Positions 1 through 6,889 of a stretch of 32,731 nucleotides of DNA are shown piece after piece (within the stretch, counting starts at the first letter, position 1; each line of letters opens with the position of its first letter). The stretch is from a virus: the IMG/VR virus record IMGVR_UViG_3300050821_023536, positions 1-32,731 of that record; one strand, written 5' to 3'. Position numbers and translations under genes: made by a program. The notes beneath the pieces were generated by a model. The model ran no database searches and was not told the origin of the DNA. It saw only the letters and a program-made list of their open reading frames with translations.

Positions 1-2
1 CT

Positions 3-470
3 ATGAGCGAGCTGACCAGCGAAGTCCGCTTCTATCCGGCGATCGACACCCGCGGCCAGCCGGGAGGAGGTTCCCTCGAGTGCATGCGGCTCATTTTCGC
101 GCTTAAGGGAGCGGCCGGCGCGATTACCTGGAGCGTGCTGACTCGGTGGGTGCCACCGGAATCGCACGAACTCGACGAGCTTCTCCTCAATCTCCCGCTG
201 ACCCGCGGCATCAAGGAGCACGATGTGACCCACGCTCTGTGCCGGCCATTGCCCGTCAGTGTCGATATACACCGGCCGGCGCGGGAGGGCGAGGAACCGG
301 GCGTCTGTCACGTCTGTCACTTGGTCGCGGGCGGCAAATGCGTGGTCGATTGCGGGAGTCTGGCCCACGGAATTGCGGTGTGGCGCGTATTTCTTCAGCA
401 GGGCGATGCCGCCGTCTGGCGTGAGCTCGAAGCGCGTTATCACCAAGCCTTGGAGGGGACAAACCTATGA
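3..470 (+). CDS. Phage protein of unknown function, first gene of early operon
   Basis: A 155-residue soluble protein with no signal peptide or membrane segment. The N-terminal half predicts beta strands and helices around a tryptophan-rich patch (AITWSVLTRWVPP). The C-terminal half has a Cys-rich stretch (CHVCH at about 101-105, then KCVVDCGS) and ends in an acidic helix (VWRELEARYHQAL). The pattern of a predicted CxxC region followed by 'xDCGS' and a terminal 'W-x-x-L-E-x-x-Y' helix resembles, from memory, a widespread family of uncharacterised phage proteins. I assign no function. The ATG at 3 may overlap the stop of a gene outside the window. Its own stop overlaps the ATG of the methyltransferase (ATGA), so the two are probably translationally coupled. 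Confidence 0.8.
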   Translation: MSELTSEVRFYPAIDTRGQPGGGSLECMRLIFALKGAAGAITWSVLTRWVPPESHELDELLLNLPLTRGIKEHDVTHALCRPLPVSVDIHRPAREGEEPGVCHVCHLVAGGKCVVDCGSLAHGIAVWRVFLQQGDAAVWRELEARYHQALEGTNL

Positions 471-2062
471 GCGCCGCATCGGCGGCGATCCCGCCCTTCA
501 AGATGCACTGCGGCGATGCGCTCGCCGTGATGCGCCGGCTTCCCGCGGAGAGCGTGCACTGCTGCGTCACGAGCCCGCCCTATTGGGGCCTTCGCGATTA
601 CGGGATCGAGCCGTCGATCTGGGGCGGCCAACCACCCCGCGGAGTCTTGGCCTGCGAGCACATGTGGGGAGATCAGGAGCGCGGACGGCGCAGCGATGTC
701 CTTCCGCGCGAGGAATCGAGCGCCGGAAGGCTTGGGCCGCGCGAGTGCCAGTCCGGGCAGAACGACGGCGGCCGATTCTGCGCGATCTGCGGAGCCTGGC
801 GCGGATGCCTCGGGCTTGAACCGTCGCCGGACTTGTTCGTCGAGCACATGGTCGCCATCTTCCGCGAAGTGCGGCGGGTGCTCCACGGTTCCGGGACGCT
901 GTGGCTGAATCTCGGAGACTGCTATGTTACGCGGCCCCATGGCGAGGGCCCGACCGCCGATCCGAAATATCCCCGAGGCCGCGATCGCAGCGAAGGCGAT
1001 CTGGCCAATCGCAAGACGGCCGCCGAGACCGGGCTGAAGAACAAGGACCTGGTGATGATGCCGGCGCGCGTGGCACTCGCGCTTCAAGCCGACGGCTGGT
1101 ATCTCCGCTCGCAAGTGCCGTGGCTCAAGCGCAATGGGATGCCCGAGTCGGCCGCGGACCGTCCCACCTCGATGGTCGAGTACATTTTCCTGTTCTCCAA
1201 ATCGGAGGAGTACTTCTACGATCGTGAGGCCGTGCTGCTTCCGCAGGCCGAGCATGAGCGCACCCGCCGCCTGCGCGAGCAGGAGCGCGGACTCGGCACG
1301 GTCTATCGCATCCGTCGCGATGATGAGCGGCACGGCCAGCCGTCGCCCGGCTCCAACGGCGTAGCGAAGACGGTGCGGGCGCGGCAGGAGCTGGCGCAGC
1401 GGGGAACCCGCGCTCGGCGCAATTCGGACTGGTTCTTCGAATCCTTCTCGGATGGGCTGATCCCGGACGAGTTCGGCGCGCCGCTGGCGATGCTCGTGAA
1501 TCCTCAGCCGTTCGGAATCGAGATGTGCGGCGCGTGCGAAGAGATCTACGAACGGCGTGAGTTCGCCAGATTGCCGAAGAACGAGGCGCAGGTCCGCATC
1601 TGCGCGTGCGGCGAGTCCGATTGGGTGAGCCACTTCGCGACCTTCCCGGAGAAGGTGGTGGCGCCGTGCATCCTCGCCGGAGCGAGCGAGTATGGCTGCT
1701 GCGCGCAATGTCTCGCGCCGTGGGAGCGCATCGTCGAGCGGCCGGCCCTCGGCGATTGGAACACGACGCCATCGCATAAGCGCGATCGCGGCGCGGTGGC
1801 TAGCATTCGCAACGGGACGCCGGACGGAGTCGGAAGCGTCACGATCGGCTGGCGCGCAACCTGCTCCCATCCGCTGTTTCCCGCGGCGCGCATCCCCTGC
1901 ACAGTGCTTGACCCGTTCGCCGGATCGGGGCGCACGGGCTTCGCCGCACTGAAGCTTGGGCGCAGCTTCGCAGGCATCGAGATGAATCCCCGCTATGTCC
2001 GTATGGCGGAATGGCAGGCGGGGCGAATTCTAGAACCGTTCCGGAAGGAGGCCGTGCTATGA
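467..2062 (+). CDS. Site-specific DNA methyltransferase, beta class (N4-cytosine or N6-adenine)
   Basis: A 531-residue SAM-dependent DNA methyltransferase. The catalytic motif IV SPPY is at residues 36-39 in VTSPPYWGLRDYG, near the N-terminus. The SAM-binding motif I DPFAGSGRTGFAALKLG begins at about residue 482 near the C-terminus. This IV-before-I order defines the beta class. SPPY is common in N4-cytosine enzymes and also occurs in N6-adenine enzymes, so the modified base is not settled. Between the motifs lies a long variable region, the usual place for target recognition. It carries Cys pairs (CAIC near 105, CGAC/CAC near 350-380, CCAQC near 410) that could form zinc ribbons. No cognate endonuclease gene is visible, so it is probably an orphan enzyme that protects phage DNA or regulates expression. 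It is coupled by ATGA overlaps to the genes on both sides. Confidence 0.95.
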   Translation: MSAASAAIPPFKMHCGDALAVMRRLPAESVHCCVTSPPYWGLRDYGIEPSIWGGQPPRGVLACEHMWGDQERGRRSDVLPREESSAGRLGPRECQSGQNDGGRFCAICGAWRGCLGLEPSPDLFVEHMVAIFREVRRVLHGSGTLWLNLGDCYVTRPHGEGPTADPKYPRGRDRSEGDLANRKTAAETGLKNKDLVMMPARVALALQADGWYLRSQVPWLKRNGMPESAADRPTSMVEYIFLFSKSEEYFYDREAVLLPQAEHERTRRLREQERGLGTVYRIRRDDERHGQPSPGSNGVAKTVRARQELAQRGTRARRNSDWFFESFSDGLIPDEFGAPLAMLVNPQPFGIEMCGACEEIYERREFARLPKNEAQVRICACGESDWVSHFATFPEKVVAPCILAGASEYGCCAQCLAPWERIVERPALGDWNTTPSHKRDRGAVASIRNGTPDGVGSVTIGWRATCSHPLFPAARIPCTVLDPFAGSGRTGFAALKLGRSFAGIEMNPRYVRMAEWQAGRILEPFRKEAVL

Positions 2063-2364
2063 CGTCGCGTAGCATCCACTTCGCTCCGATGGAGGAGCCG
2101 CCTGGCGCGCCCCGTCCGTCCAAGAAGCGGCGCGATCGAAAGCCGCCCGTGCGAGCTGATTTCCCCACCGCTCCGCCCCGCGGCCCGATCGTCATCTTGG
2201 GAGATCTCACGCGCGATATCCGCCTGCTCGACGGCGACGTAAAGCGTCTTCCAAAGTCGGCCGCGGAATACGACACCCGGCTGGAGCTGATGCTTCAGGC
2301 GGCGCACCGCATCGTCGAGGATTTGAGCAAGCTGCTGATCGATTACAGGGAGCGTGAGTCGTGA
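2059..2364 (+). CDS. Small hypothetical protein, basic N-terminus
   Basis: A 101-residue protein. I chose the ATG at 2059 because it overlaps the methyltransferase stop (ATGA) and has a good ribosome-binding site, AAGGAGG, at 2044-2050. An upstream in-frame ATG at 2011 lies inside the methyltransferase. Residues 1-50 are proline- and arginine-rich (SKKRRDRKPPVR) and look disordered. Residues 55-101 predict helices with regular leucines (ELMLQAAHRIVEDLSKLLIDY), possibly a short coiled coil. Function not recognised. It is followed directly by the Cys-rich DNA-binding-like gene through a GTGA overlap. Confidence 0.75.
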   Translation: MTSRSIHFAPMEEPPGAPRPSKKRRDRKPPVRADFPTAPPRGPIVILGDLTRDIRLLDGDVKRLPKSAAEYDTRLELMLQAAHRIVEDLSKLLIDYRERES

Positions 2365-3035
2365 CGATGCCTGCGCTAGCCCGCGCCAAGGCGGTCGAGA
2401 GCATCCTATCGCTGCTCGCGCCCGGCTTCCTCCGGGAGCAGCGCGAGAAGGAACGTCGCGTCTCCGCGCAGGAGGAACGCCTCTCGAAGATTAAGATCGC
2501 TTGCGCTTCGAAGCCGCACGGGACCAGGGCCCGCTACGCGGCCGGCTGCAAGTGCATGCTCTGCCGCGCCGCCAATTCGCGGTATGAAACCGTCCGCGCC
2601 CTTGCACGGAAGAACGGCGACGCTAACCCGATCGTGAGCGCCGACCGCGCGCGCCGGCATCTCGCCGAGCTGTCCGCGAAGGGAATCGGCCGGCATTCCG
2701 TGCACGAAGCCTGCGACGTTTCCGAGCAGATTCTGTGCGCCATCATCTACGGCCAGCGCGAGAACATCCGGGCCCGCACTGAGCGGAGGATACTCGCCGT
2801 CGATGAAGGCGCGCGGCGGGGCAAGTGCCTGATGCCGGCCGCTCCGACCTGGCGGCTGCTGCGCGAGCTGCTCCGGGACGGCTATTCCAAGGTGCAGATC
2901 GTGGAATGGATGGGCGGCAAGCGCGCGTTGCAGATCAAGCACGGCGAAGGCGCGCGCATCACCGCAGCAACGGCCATGAAGGTCGAGCGCGTGTACAACC
3001 TGATCCAAGCCGGCAAACTGCGGAGGACAAGATGA
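2361..3035 (+). CDS. Putative DNA-binding protein with CxCxxC motif and helix-turn-helix-like region
   Basis: A 224-residue protein starting at GTG 2361, which overlaps the previous stop; ATG 2367 is an alternative. Residues about 50-75 contain HGTRARYAAGCKCMLCRAAN. This 'HGTxxxYxxGCxCxxCRxAN' pattern recurs in many phage proteins, especially of actinobacteria. Residues about 95-145 (the segment around SVHEACDVSEQILCAIIYGQ) look like a helix-turn-helix that selects an interval, as in phage HTH proteins. A second helical region near 175-215 (GYSKVQIVEWMGG) may be another HTH. The likely role is DNA binding or early regulation; this is inference from motif pattern. It is coupled to neighbours by overlaps on both sides. 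Confidence 0.8.
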   Translation: MTMPALARAKAVESILSLLAPGFLREQREKERRVSAQEERLSKIKIACASKPHGTRARYAAGCKCMLCRAANSRYETVRALARKNGDANPIVSADRARRHLAELSAKGIGRHSVHEACDVSEQILCAIIYGQRENIRARTERRILAVDEGARRGKCLMPAAPTWRLLRELLRDGYSKVQIVEWMGGKRALQIKHGEGARITAATAMKVERVYNLIQAGKLRRTR

Positions 3036-3526
3036 CGGGAATGGAAGCCACTCAGACGCCCGGCGCGCTCGCGCATTGCGAGCGGTGCGGCCGGCAACTC
3101 CGGGTCGCCGATTCGCGGCGCGAGGATTCGAAGCCGTTTCGCTTGGCGAAGGTTCCCAAAGGCGTGTGCCCCGAATGCGTGATGACGCAGTTCCTCTACA
3201 ACACCTACCCGGTCAACATGCAGATCGACATCGCCGGCCCCGAGCTCCTGCTGAAGCTGCATATTCGCGAAGCGTTTCTCATGTGCGGAGTGCTCAACGA
3301 TTGCGATCTTCACATCGACGAAATCGACTGGCGGCGGGTGGTCGAGAATTGGAGCCTGCCTGTGAAGGTCGCCAAGAGTGCACTCAACATGTATCGGATG
3401 GGGGATCACGCGCGCCAGAAGAAGGCTGTCGCCGACGCAGGGCTGGGAGACGGCCTCGGATTTTTCGATCCGCCCAATGAGGCCGAGCGGGAACGGCGGA
3501 GCACCGAACGAAAGCTCCCGAACTGA
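3032..3526 (+). CDS. Zinc-ribbon hypothetical protein
   Basis: A 164-residue protein. The ATG at 3032 overlaps the preceding stop and follows a GGAGGA ribosome-binding site at 3022-3027. A four-cysteine zinc ribbon lies at the N-terminus (CERC at about 16-19 and CPEC at about 45-48). The rest is mixed alpha/beta, with a conserved-looking LHIDEIDWRRVVENWSLP segment and a charged C-terminal tail. I do not recognise a catalytic motif. The position between a DNA-binding-like protein and DUF5131 suggests an accessory early role. A longer reading frame extends upstream to 2825, but it runs through the previous gene and is not used. Confidence 0.75.
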   Translation: MTGMEATQTPGALAHCERCGRQLRVADSRREDSKPFRLAKVPKGVCPECVMTQFLYNTYPVNMQIDIAGPELLLKLHIREAFLMCGVLNDCDLHIDEIDWRRVVENWSLPVKVAKSALNMYRMGDHARQKKAVADAGLGDGLGFFDPPNEAERERRSTERKLPN

Positions 3527-3530
3527 CACT

Positions 3531-4382
3531 ATGGGAATAACCACCGGTATCGAATGGTGCGACTCGACGCTAAATCTTCAGATGGGCTGTGACGGCTGTG
3601 AGCTGTGGATCCCCAAGCTGAAGATCAAGAAGTGCTACGCCGGCAAGCTCACTCAGCTCCGCGCCGGCCAGAAGGGTTACCCGCCGGCATTCGAGCGGCC
3701 CGCGATCTTTCCGGCGCGCCTGGCCGAGGCCGAACGTTGGCCCAACCTGCGCGGTACCGTGCGCCCCGACAAGCCCTGGCTGAACGGTCTGCCCCGGCTC
3801 ATCTTCCTCGACGACATGGGCGACACATTCACCGAATCGCTGCCGCTCGATTGGCTGGCCGAGTTCCTGCCGCGCATGGCTGCCCTGCCCCACATCGTCA
3901 TCCTGCTGACCAAGCGCGCCAACCGGATGCACGAATTCTCGCGGGCGCATCCGTTCCCGCCGAACTTCTGGCTGCTGGTTTCGGTGACGAGCGCCGCGAA
4001 TTACAACCGCATCCCGCAGTTGCTGTCGGTCCGCGGCGGGAGCGTTCTCGGCATCAGCTACGAGCCGGCGTGGGGCGCGGTAGACTTCTCGCCGTGGCTC
4101 CCACTGCACGCCTTCGGACGGCGGTCCGGCTGGATCATTGGTGGCGGAGAGTCCGGCGCCGGAGCGAAGCCGTCTCAGCCCGACTGGTTTCGCTGCGTCC
4201 GGGATCAGTGCGTTGCCGCCGGCGTCCCGTTCTTCTTCAAGCAGTGGGGCCGCTTCGCGCCGGTCGGCCAAACCATGGTGCCGAGCAAGCTTGACCAGGG
4301 CCGCATGCTCGACGGCCGCGAATGGAGCCAGTTCCCGGATTGGTACCGGAGCGCGGAGGTGGTATCTGCTGCTCGGATTTAA
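3531..4382 (+). CDS. DUF5131 (phage Gp37/Gp68) family protein
   Basis: A 283-residue protein starting at ATG 3531, five bases after the previous stop. It begins with the family hallmark GIEWCDSTLNLQMGCDGCEL followed by KKCYAGKL, giving three close cysteines (GCxxC, then CYA), an arrangement reminiscent of radical-SAM iron-sulfur binding. The middle holds LIFLDDMGDTF and HIVILLTKRANRM. The C-terminal third has the strongly conserved IIGGGESGAGAKP, the DWFRCVRDQCVAAG helix and PFFFKQWG. These match the DUF5131 family, common in phages and prophages and biochemically uncharacterised; an Fe-S or nucleic-acid-modification role is speculation. The length is normal for the family. It overlaps the start of the next gene by 17 bases. 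Confidence 0.93.
   Translation: MGITTGIEWCDSTLNLQMGCDGCELWIPKLKIKKCYAGKLTQLRAGQKGYPPAFERPAIFPARLAEAERWPNLRGTVRPDKPWLNGLPRLIFLDDMGDTFTESLPLDWLAEFLPRMAALPHIVILLTKRANRMHEFSRAHPFPPNFWLLVSVTSAANYNRIPQLLSVRGGSVLGISYEPAWGAVDFSPWLPLHAFGRRSGWIIGGGESGAGAKPSQPDWFRCVRDQCVAAGVPFFFKQWGRFAPVGQTMVPSKLDQGRMLDGREWSQFPDWYRSAEVVSAARI
4355..4362 (+). promoter_or_regulatory. Strong ribosome-binding site that points to a CTG start
   Basis: The octamer GGAGGTGG is nearly a full complement of the 16S rRNA tail. The first in-frame codon at a suitable distance is CTG 4366, six bases after GGAGG. The next in-frame ATG is at 4399, about 39 bases away, which is too far for this site to serve. Confidence 0.7.
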
Positions 4383-4917
4383 GCTCCGGTTCGCGCCGAT
4401 GGTCAAGGACCATTCGAAGCGCCACACGATTCGCGCCCGGCGCAAAACGCGGCCGGGAGTGGGCGAGACGTGCCACTGCTATACCGGCCTCCGGACCAAG
4501 AGGGCGCGGCTGCTCGGGCGCTGGCCTTGCGTCAAGGTCGAGGACATCCTGATTTACGAGCGCGGCGATGGAACTTTCGGCGTCGTCATCGACGGCATCG
4601 AGCTGGGCATTGACGAGAAGAACGCTCTCGCCTGGCGGGACGGCTTCCGCCACGCCGGTCGGCGAAATGCGTTTGCTTCGATGATGATCTTCTGGAAGCA
4701 GGAGCACGGTCGCACCGGCGCGCCGCTGGATTTCAGCGGCGATGTCATTCACTGGAATCCAGAAGTCGCGGCGCCGCCGCCTGGGAGCACCCGCGAATAT
4801 CATCGCGCTTACGGGCGGATGCGCCGCTTTCTCCACCGACTCGGCCAGCCTTGCAAGAGTCCGGGAGTTAAGAAGGGCCACAGGTTCGCGCACCGGGCGG
4901 AGCCGCCGCCGGCATGA
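4366..4917 (+). CDS. ASCH-like domain protein, probable CTG start
   Basis: About 183 residues if read from CTG 4366, giving MLLGFKLRFAPMVKDHSK. The N-terminal block (GFKxRFAPxVxDxSKRHTIR, then PGVGETCHCYTGLRTKRARL and GRWPCVKVEDI) is the pattern of phage proteins with an ASCH-like fold, a PUA-related domain thought to bind RNA or modified nucleic acids. A short acidic middle (ERGDGTFGVVIDG) and the C-terminal DGFRHAGRRNAF...MMIFWKQEHG region follow, then a basic low-complexity tail. The conserved block would lose its first 11 residues if the ATG at 4399 were used, so both conservation and the ribosome-binding site favour the rare CTG. The start overlaps the end of the DUF5131 gene. Confidence 0.8.
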   Translation: MLLGFKLRFAPMVKDHSKRHTIRARRKTRPGVGETCHCYTGLRTKRARLLGRWPCVKVEDILIYERGDGTFGVVIDGIELGIDEKNALAWRDGFRHAGRRNAFASMMIFWKQEHGRTGAPLDFSGDVIHWNPEVAAPPPGSTREYHRAYGRMRRFLHRLGQPCKSPGVKKGHRFAHRAEPPPA

Positions 4918-5132
4918 ACCCGCATTTGACTGGCGAGTATCTGGGCTGGGTAAATGAGCTGGTGCCGAAGGCTGCGCCGATGGGAGCCTATTGCGTCGGG
5001 GCGGTCTCGGCCTCAGCCTGGCAGAGTGGACTGAAGCCCACGCGAGAGCTTCTGAGAGCGGCGTCGCTCTGCGAGACCACGGAAGCGGCGGACCGGCTCT
5101 TCGAGGACTGGAAAGCACGGAGGGCGCCGTGA
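4914..5132 (+). CDS. Small hypothetical protein
   Basis: A 72-residue acidic-to-neutral protein whose ATG overlaps the ASCH gene stop (ATGA) and whose TGA overlaps the next ATG. It has an amphipathic N-terminal helix (YLGWVNELV) and a C-terminal helix (ETTEAADRLFEDWKA). No known motif. Tight overlaps on both sides and an even codon pattern argue that it is a real gene of the early operon. Confidence 0.6.
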   Translation: MNPHLTGEYLGWVNELVPKAAPMGAYCVGAVSASAWQSGLKPTRELLRAASLCETTEAADRLFEDWKARRAP

Positions 5133-5368
5133 TGGAAGAGTACGTCTCCGTGGGCGACGAAGCGCCGTCCGCCGATCTGGTCGTCGCCTATCGCTTCAGC
5201 GGCCGCAATGCCACGCCGGGCTGCCGGGTCGATCTGGAATGCTCGGAATACGGCGAGCGCGTCGTGCTCGGCGAGAACGGCCAGCGTCTGGTCGCCGGCG
5301 GCGCGAAGATCTTCTGCCGGGAGTGCGCCGCCCCGCGGTTTGAGGAGGCGCATGCCGATCCGGGCTGA
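5132..5368 (+). CDS. Small hypothetical protein with C-terminal cysteine pair
   Basis: A 78-residue protein starting at ATG 5132 (GTG 5129 is also possible). The N-terminus is acidic (MEEYVSVGDEAPSADLV). Two Cys near residues 31 and 37, plus CREC close to the C-terminus, could bind a metal. Its 3' end overlaps the HNH gene by 17 bases, which is common when a small partner precedes a nuclease. Function not recognised. Confidence 0.6.
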   Translation: MEEYVSVGDEAPSADLVVAYRFSGRNATPGCRVDLECSEYGERVVLGENGQRLVAGGAKIFCRECAAPRFEEAHADPG

Positions 5369-5696
5369 GCTGCTCCACCTCTATCGCAGGCCGGAGTGGT
5401 TTGCGGCGCGGGAGGCCGTGCGCAAACGCGCCGGCGATCGCTGCGAGCATTGCACCTTGACCAACGGGACCACGGCGATGTTATCGTCACGCCGGCGAGG
5501 CCTGCACTGCGTCGCGATCCAGTGCGGCTGTGCGCATCTCAATGGCGTCGCGGGCGACGATCGTGACGAGAATCTCGCCTGGCTCTGCCGCGGCTGCCAT
5601 CTCCGCCACGATCGGGCGTTTCACCGCGAGACCCGCTCCGCTCGCAAGGACCTCGCGCGGCCGATTCTGGTGGCGCTGACGGAGGCGGCTCCGTGA
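5352..5696 (+). CDS. HNH endonuclease-like protein
   Basis: A 114-residue protein. ATG 5352 follows GAGGAGG at 5342-5348. It begins with a helix (ELLHLYRRPEWFAAREAVRKRA), then CEHC at about 32-35, a beta-hairpin region, the candidate core CAHLNGVAGDDRDENLAWLC, and CRGCHLRHDRAF. The pairs CEHC and CRGC would bind the structural zinc. The H in CAHLNG, the N in DENLAWLC and the H in CHLRHD are candidates for the H-N-H metal site. Small HNH proteins of this type are common in phages and often assist terminase packaging or nick DNA. The terminase is not in this window, so the partner is unknown. Confidence 0.85.
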   Translation: MPIRAELLHLYRRPEWFAAREAVRKRAGDRCEHCTLTNGTTAMLSSRRRGLHCVAIQCGCAHLNGVAGDDRDENLAWLCRGCHLRHDRAFHRETRSARKDLARPILVALTEAAP

Positions 5697-5944
5697 GGGC
5701 CGGAAACCGGGTCCGCCGGGAGACTCGCCAAAACTCCGGCCACCGCTTTCGAGCTGGCCACAGCGCTTGGCTGGCCGCGCCGCCGGGCATCGGCATGGTG
5801 CTGCTGCCTGCTTTGGGGGGGAGAGGTGGAACACGCGGGCCGGTCCGCGGCCCCGACGCCGGAGCGCGCCTGAACTATCTTTATGCGCTCACGGCGAAGG
5901 GCCGCAGTAGGCTTCGGCCATGGAAGGAGGCGGCGCATGCTTGA
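5693..5944 (+). CDS. Possible small basic protein, low support
   Basis: An 83-residue reading frame from GTG 5693, which overlaps the HNH stop, to TGA 5942. It is rich in Arg and Gly with little predicted structure until LNYLYALTAKGRSRL near the C-terminus. It contains a G7 run around 5815-5821 where a length error would shift the frame. It fills an otherwise empty stretch of about 240 bases between the HNH gene and the membrane peptide. The overlap at the start is the main reason to keep it. It could instead be untranslated spacer. Confidence 0.4.
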   Translation: MRAGNRVRRETRQNSGHRFRAGHSAWLAAPPGIGMVLLPALGGRGGTRGPVRGPDAGARLNYLYALTAKGRSRLRPWKEAAHA

Positions 5945-6095
5945 GATCCTCGCCGCCGCCGGTCTGGTCATCTGGCTCGCAAGCGGGCTGTATCGCCGCC
6001 GCGGCCGCCGCAAACGTGAGCGCGATGAGCTGCGGGAGATGCTCCGCGCAGTCGAACGCTCGATCGCGCGCGAAAGGGAGCGGCGAAATGGCTGA
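5937..6095 (+). CDS. Small single-pass membrane protein
   Basis: A 52-residue protein. ATG 5937 follows AAGGAGG at 5924-5930. Residues 2-18 form one hydrophobic segment (LEILAAAGLVIWLASGL), followed by a very basic tail (YRRRGRRKRERDEL...RERERRNG) with a helical heptad look. The positive-inside rule predicts the tail in the cytoplasm. The shape would suit a membrane-tethered accessory or spanin-like peptide, but it sits in the early operon, far from the lysis gene. Function unknown. Confidence 0.65.
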   Translation: MLEILAAAGLVIWLASGLYRRRGRRKRERDELREMLRAVERSIARERERRNG

Positions 6096-6369
6096 GCCGC
6101 GGCGTTGCCCGCATTGCGAAGAGCCCATCGAACCCACCGACCTCTCGGCTCCAATCATGTGCGACGGCAAGCTCGCGCAGATGCACTGGGAGTGCCGCAC
6201 GCGGCTCCTGATCGGCTCCGTGGGCCACCAGGAGCGCACCTGTTGCTGCTACGGAGGCACCGAGAGCGATCCGCCGGGGATGACCGCGCGCCAGGCCGCT
6301 CGCGCCGCCAACGAGCATTTCAACCGCGGCAACTTTCGCGGCTGGCCGCCGCGCCAGAGCTTGAATTGA
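6088..6369 (+). CDS. Zinc-ribbon small protein
   Basis: A 93-residue protein with ATG 6088 overlapping the previous gene's end. It opens with a zinc-ribbon half, RCPHCEEPIEP, then CDGKLAQMHWEC. The M-H-W-E-C arrangement could supply further ligands. A CCCYGGTESDPPGMTARQAARAAN segment follows, predicted partly helical. From memory, similar short phage proteins that start with 'CPxCxxPI' and contain 'HxEC' are frequent and uncharacterised. Probably a metal-binding early accessory protein. Confidence 0.75.
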   Translation: MAEPRRCPHCEEPIEPTDLSAPIMCDGKLAQMHWECRTRLLIGSVGHQERTCCCYGGTESDPPGMTARQAARAANEHFNRGNFRGWPPRQSLN

Positions 6370-6384
6370 AATGAAGGGAGAACC

Positions 6385-6675
6385 GTGCCGAAAGATTTGC
6401 TTGCCGATATCGACTATTTGATCCTGCCCGTATCTTGCCGCGAGGGGATGCGGCGCTGGATCGAGCAGGGCATCGAGCCGGGGAGCTTCCTCTGCGCCGT
6501 CATCCGCAACGAGCTGGTGGAAGCCTTCATCGCCGCCGATACGTACAACAGGACCGCGATGGGCTACTTCTGCTTGTTTCTACGGCACGAAGCTCCGCCT
6601 GAATGCTGGGGCTCGCGCGAGAAGATGGATGCTTGGCAGCGGCTTCGGGCCGAGGCGCGGGAGGCCGAGCCGTGA
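6385..6675 (+). CDS. Conserved phage hypothetical protein
   Basis: A 96-residue protein with a GTG start at 6385, preceded by an AAGGGAGA ribosome-binding site. The segment GMRRWIEQGIEPGSFLCAVIRNELVEAF followed by ADTYNRTAMGYFCLFLRHEAP and CWGSREKMDAWQ matches a pattern I recognise from many phage and prophage small proteins ('GMxRYIExGxxPGSFLxAVxxNDLxEA'), for which no function is established. The TGA overlaps the GTG of the next gene. Confidence 0.8.
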   Translation: MPKDLLADIDYLILPVSCREGMRRWIEQGIEPGSFLCAVIRNELVEAFIAADTYNRTAMGYFCLFLRHEAPPECWGSREKMDAWQRLRAEAREAEP

Positions 6676-6809
6676 AGAAACGCACCGAGGGTCAGATCAT
6701 GGCCATGAAACGCCGCGCCGCCCGAGCCTCGCGCAAGAAAGCGAACTACGCGCAGCCCCTGCCCGCGATCCGGCGTTACCAACGCGGCGCACGTGAGCGG
6801 ATCAACTGA
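6672..6809 (+). CDS. Small highly basic protein, end of early operon
   Basis: A 45-residue protein from GTG 6672, which overlaps the preceding stop. It is Lys/Arg rich throughout (MKKRTEGQIMAMKRRAARAS...RGARERIN), so a nucleic-acid-binding role is possible. No motif identified. It is the last rightward gene before the convergent sigma-factor gene. Confidence 0.55.
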   Translation: MKKRTEGQIMAMKRRAARASRKKANYAQPLPAIRRYQRGARERIN

Positions 6810-6826
6810 ATGACCAATTCGGCTCG

Positions 6827-6867
6827 ACCATAGATTTGCATGGTGCGGCACCATACATTTGTATAGT
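6827..6867. repeat. Two tandem 18-bp dyads at a convergent junction
   Basis: Copies ACCATAGATTTGCATGGT (6827-6844) and ACCATACATTTGTATAGT (6850-6867) are 23 bp apart, centre to centre. They agree at 15 of 18 positions, and each is a near-palindrome (6/8 and 7/8 arm matches). Between their centres the DNA can also fold into a hairpin (stem ATGGTG/CACCAT, loop CGG, 6840-6854). The site lies between two converging genes, so it may be an operator pair, a protein-binding iteron-like array, or a weak bidirectional terminator. Confidence 0.5.
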
Positions 6868-6889
6868 GGCGGCTCGCCCGTCGCCGCGA

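Noticed and set aside
440-1870. 476-residue open frame on the minus strand
   Set aside because: It is the antisense shadow of the methyltransferase, rich in Arg/Ala with no known motif.
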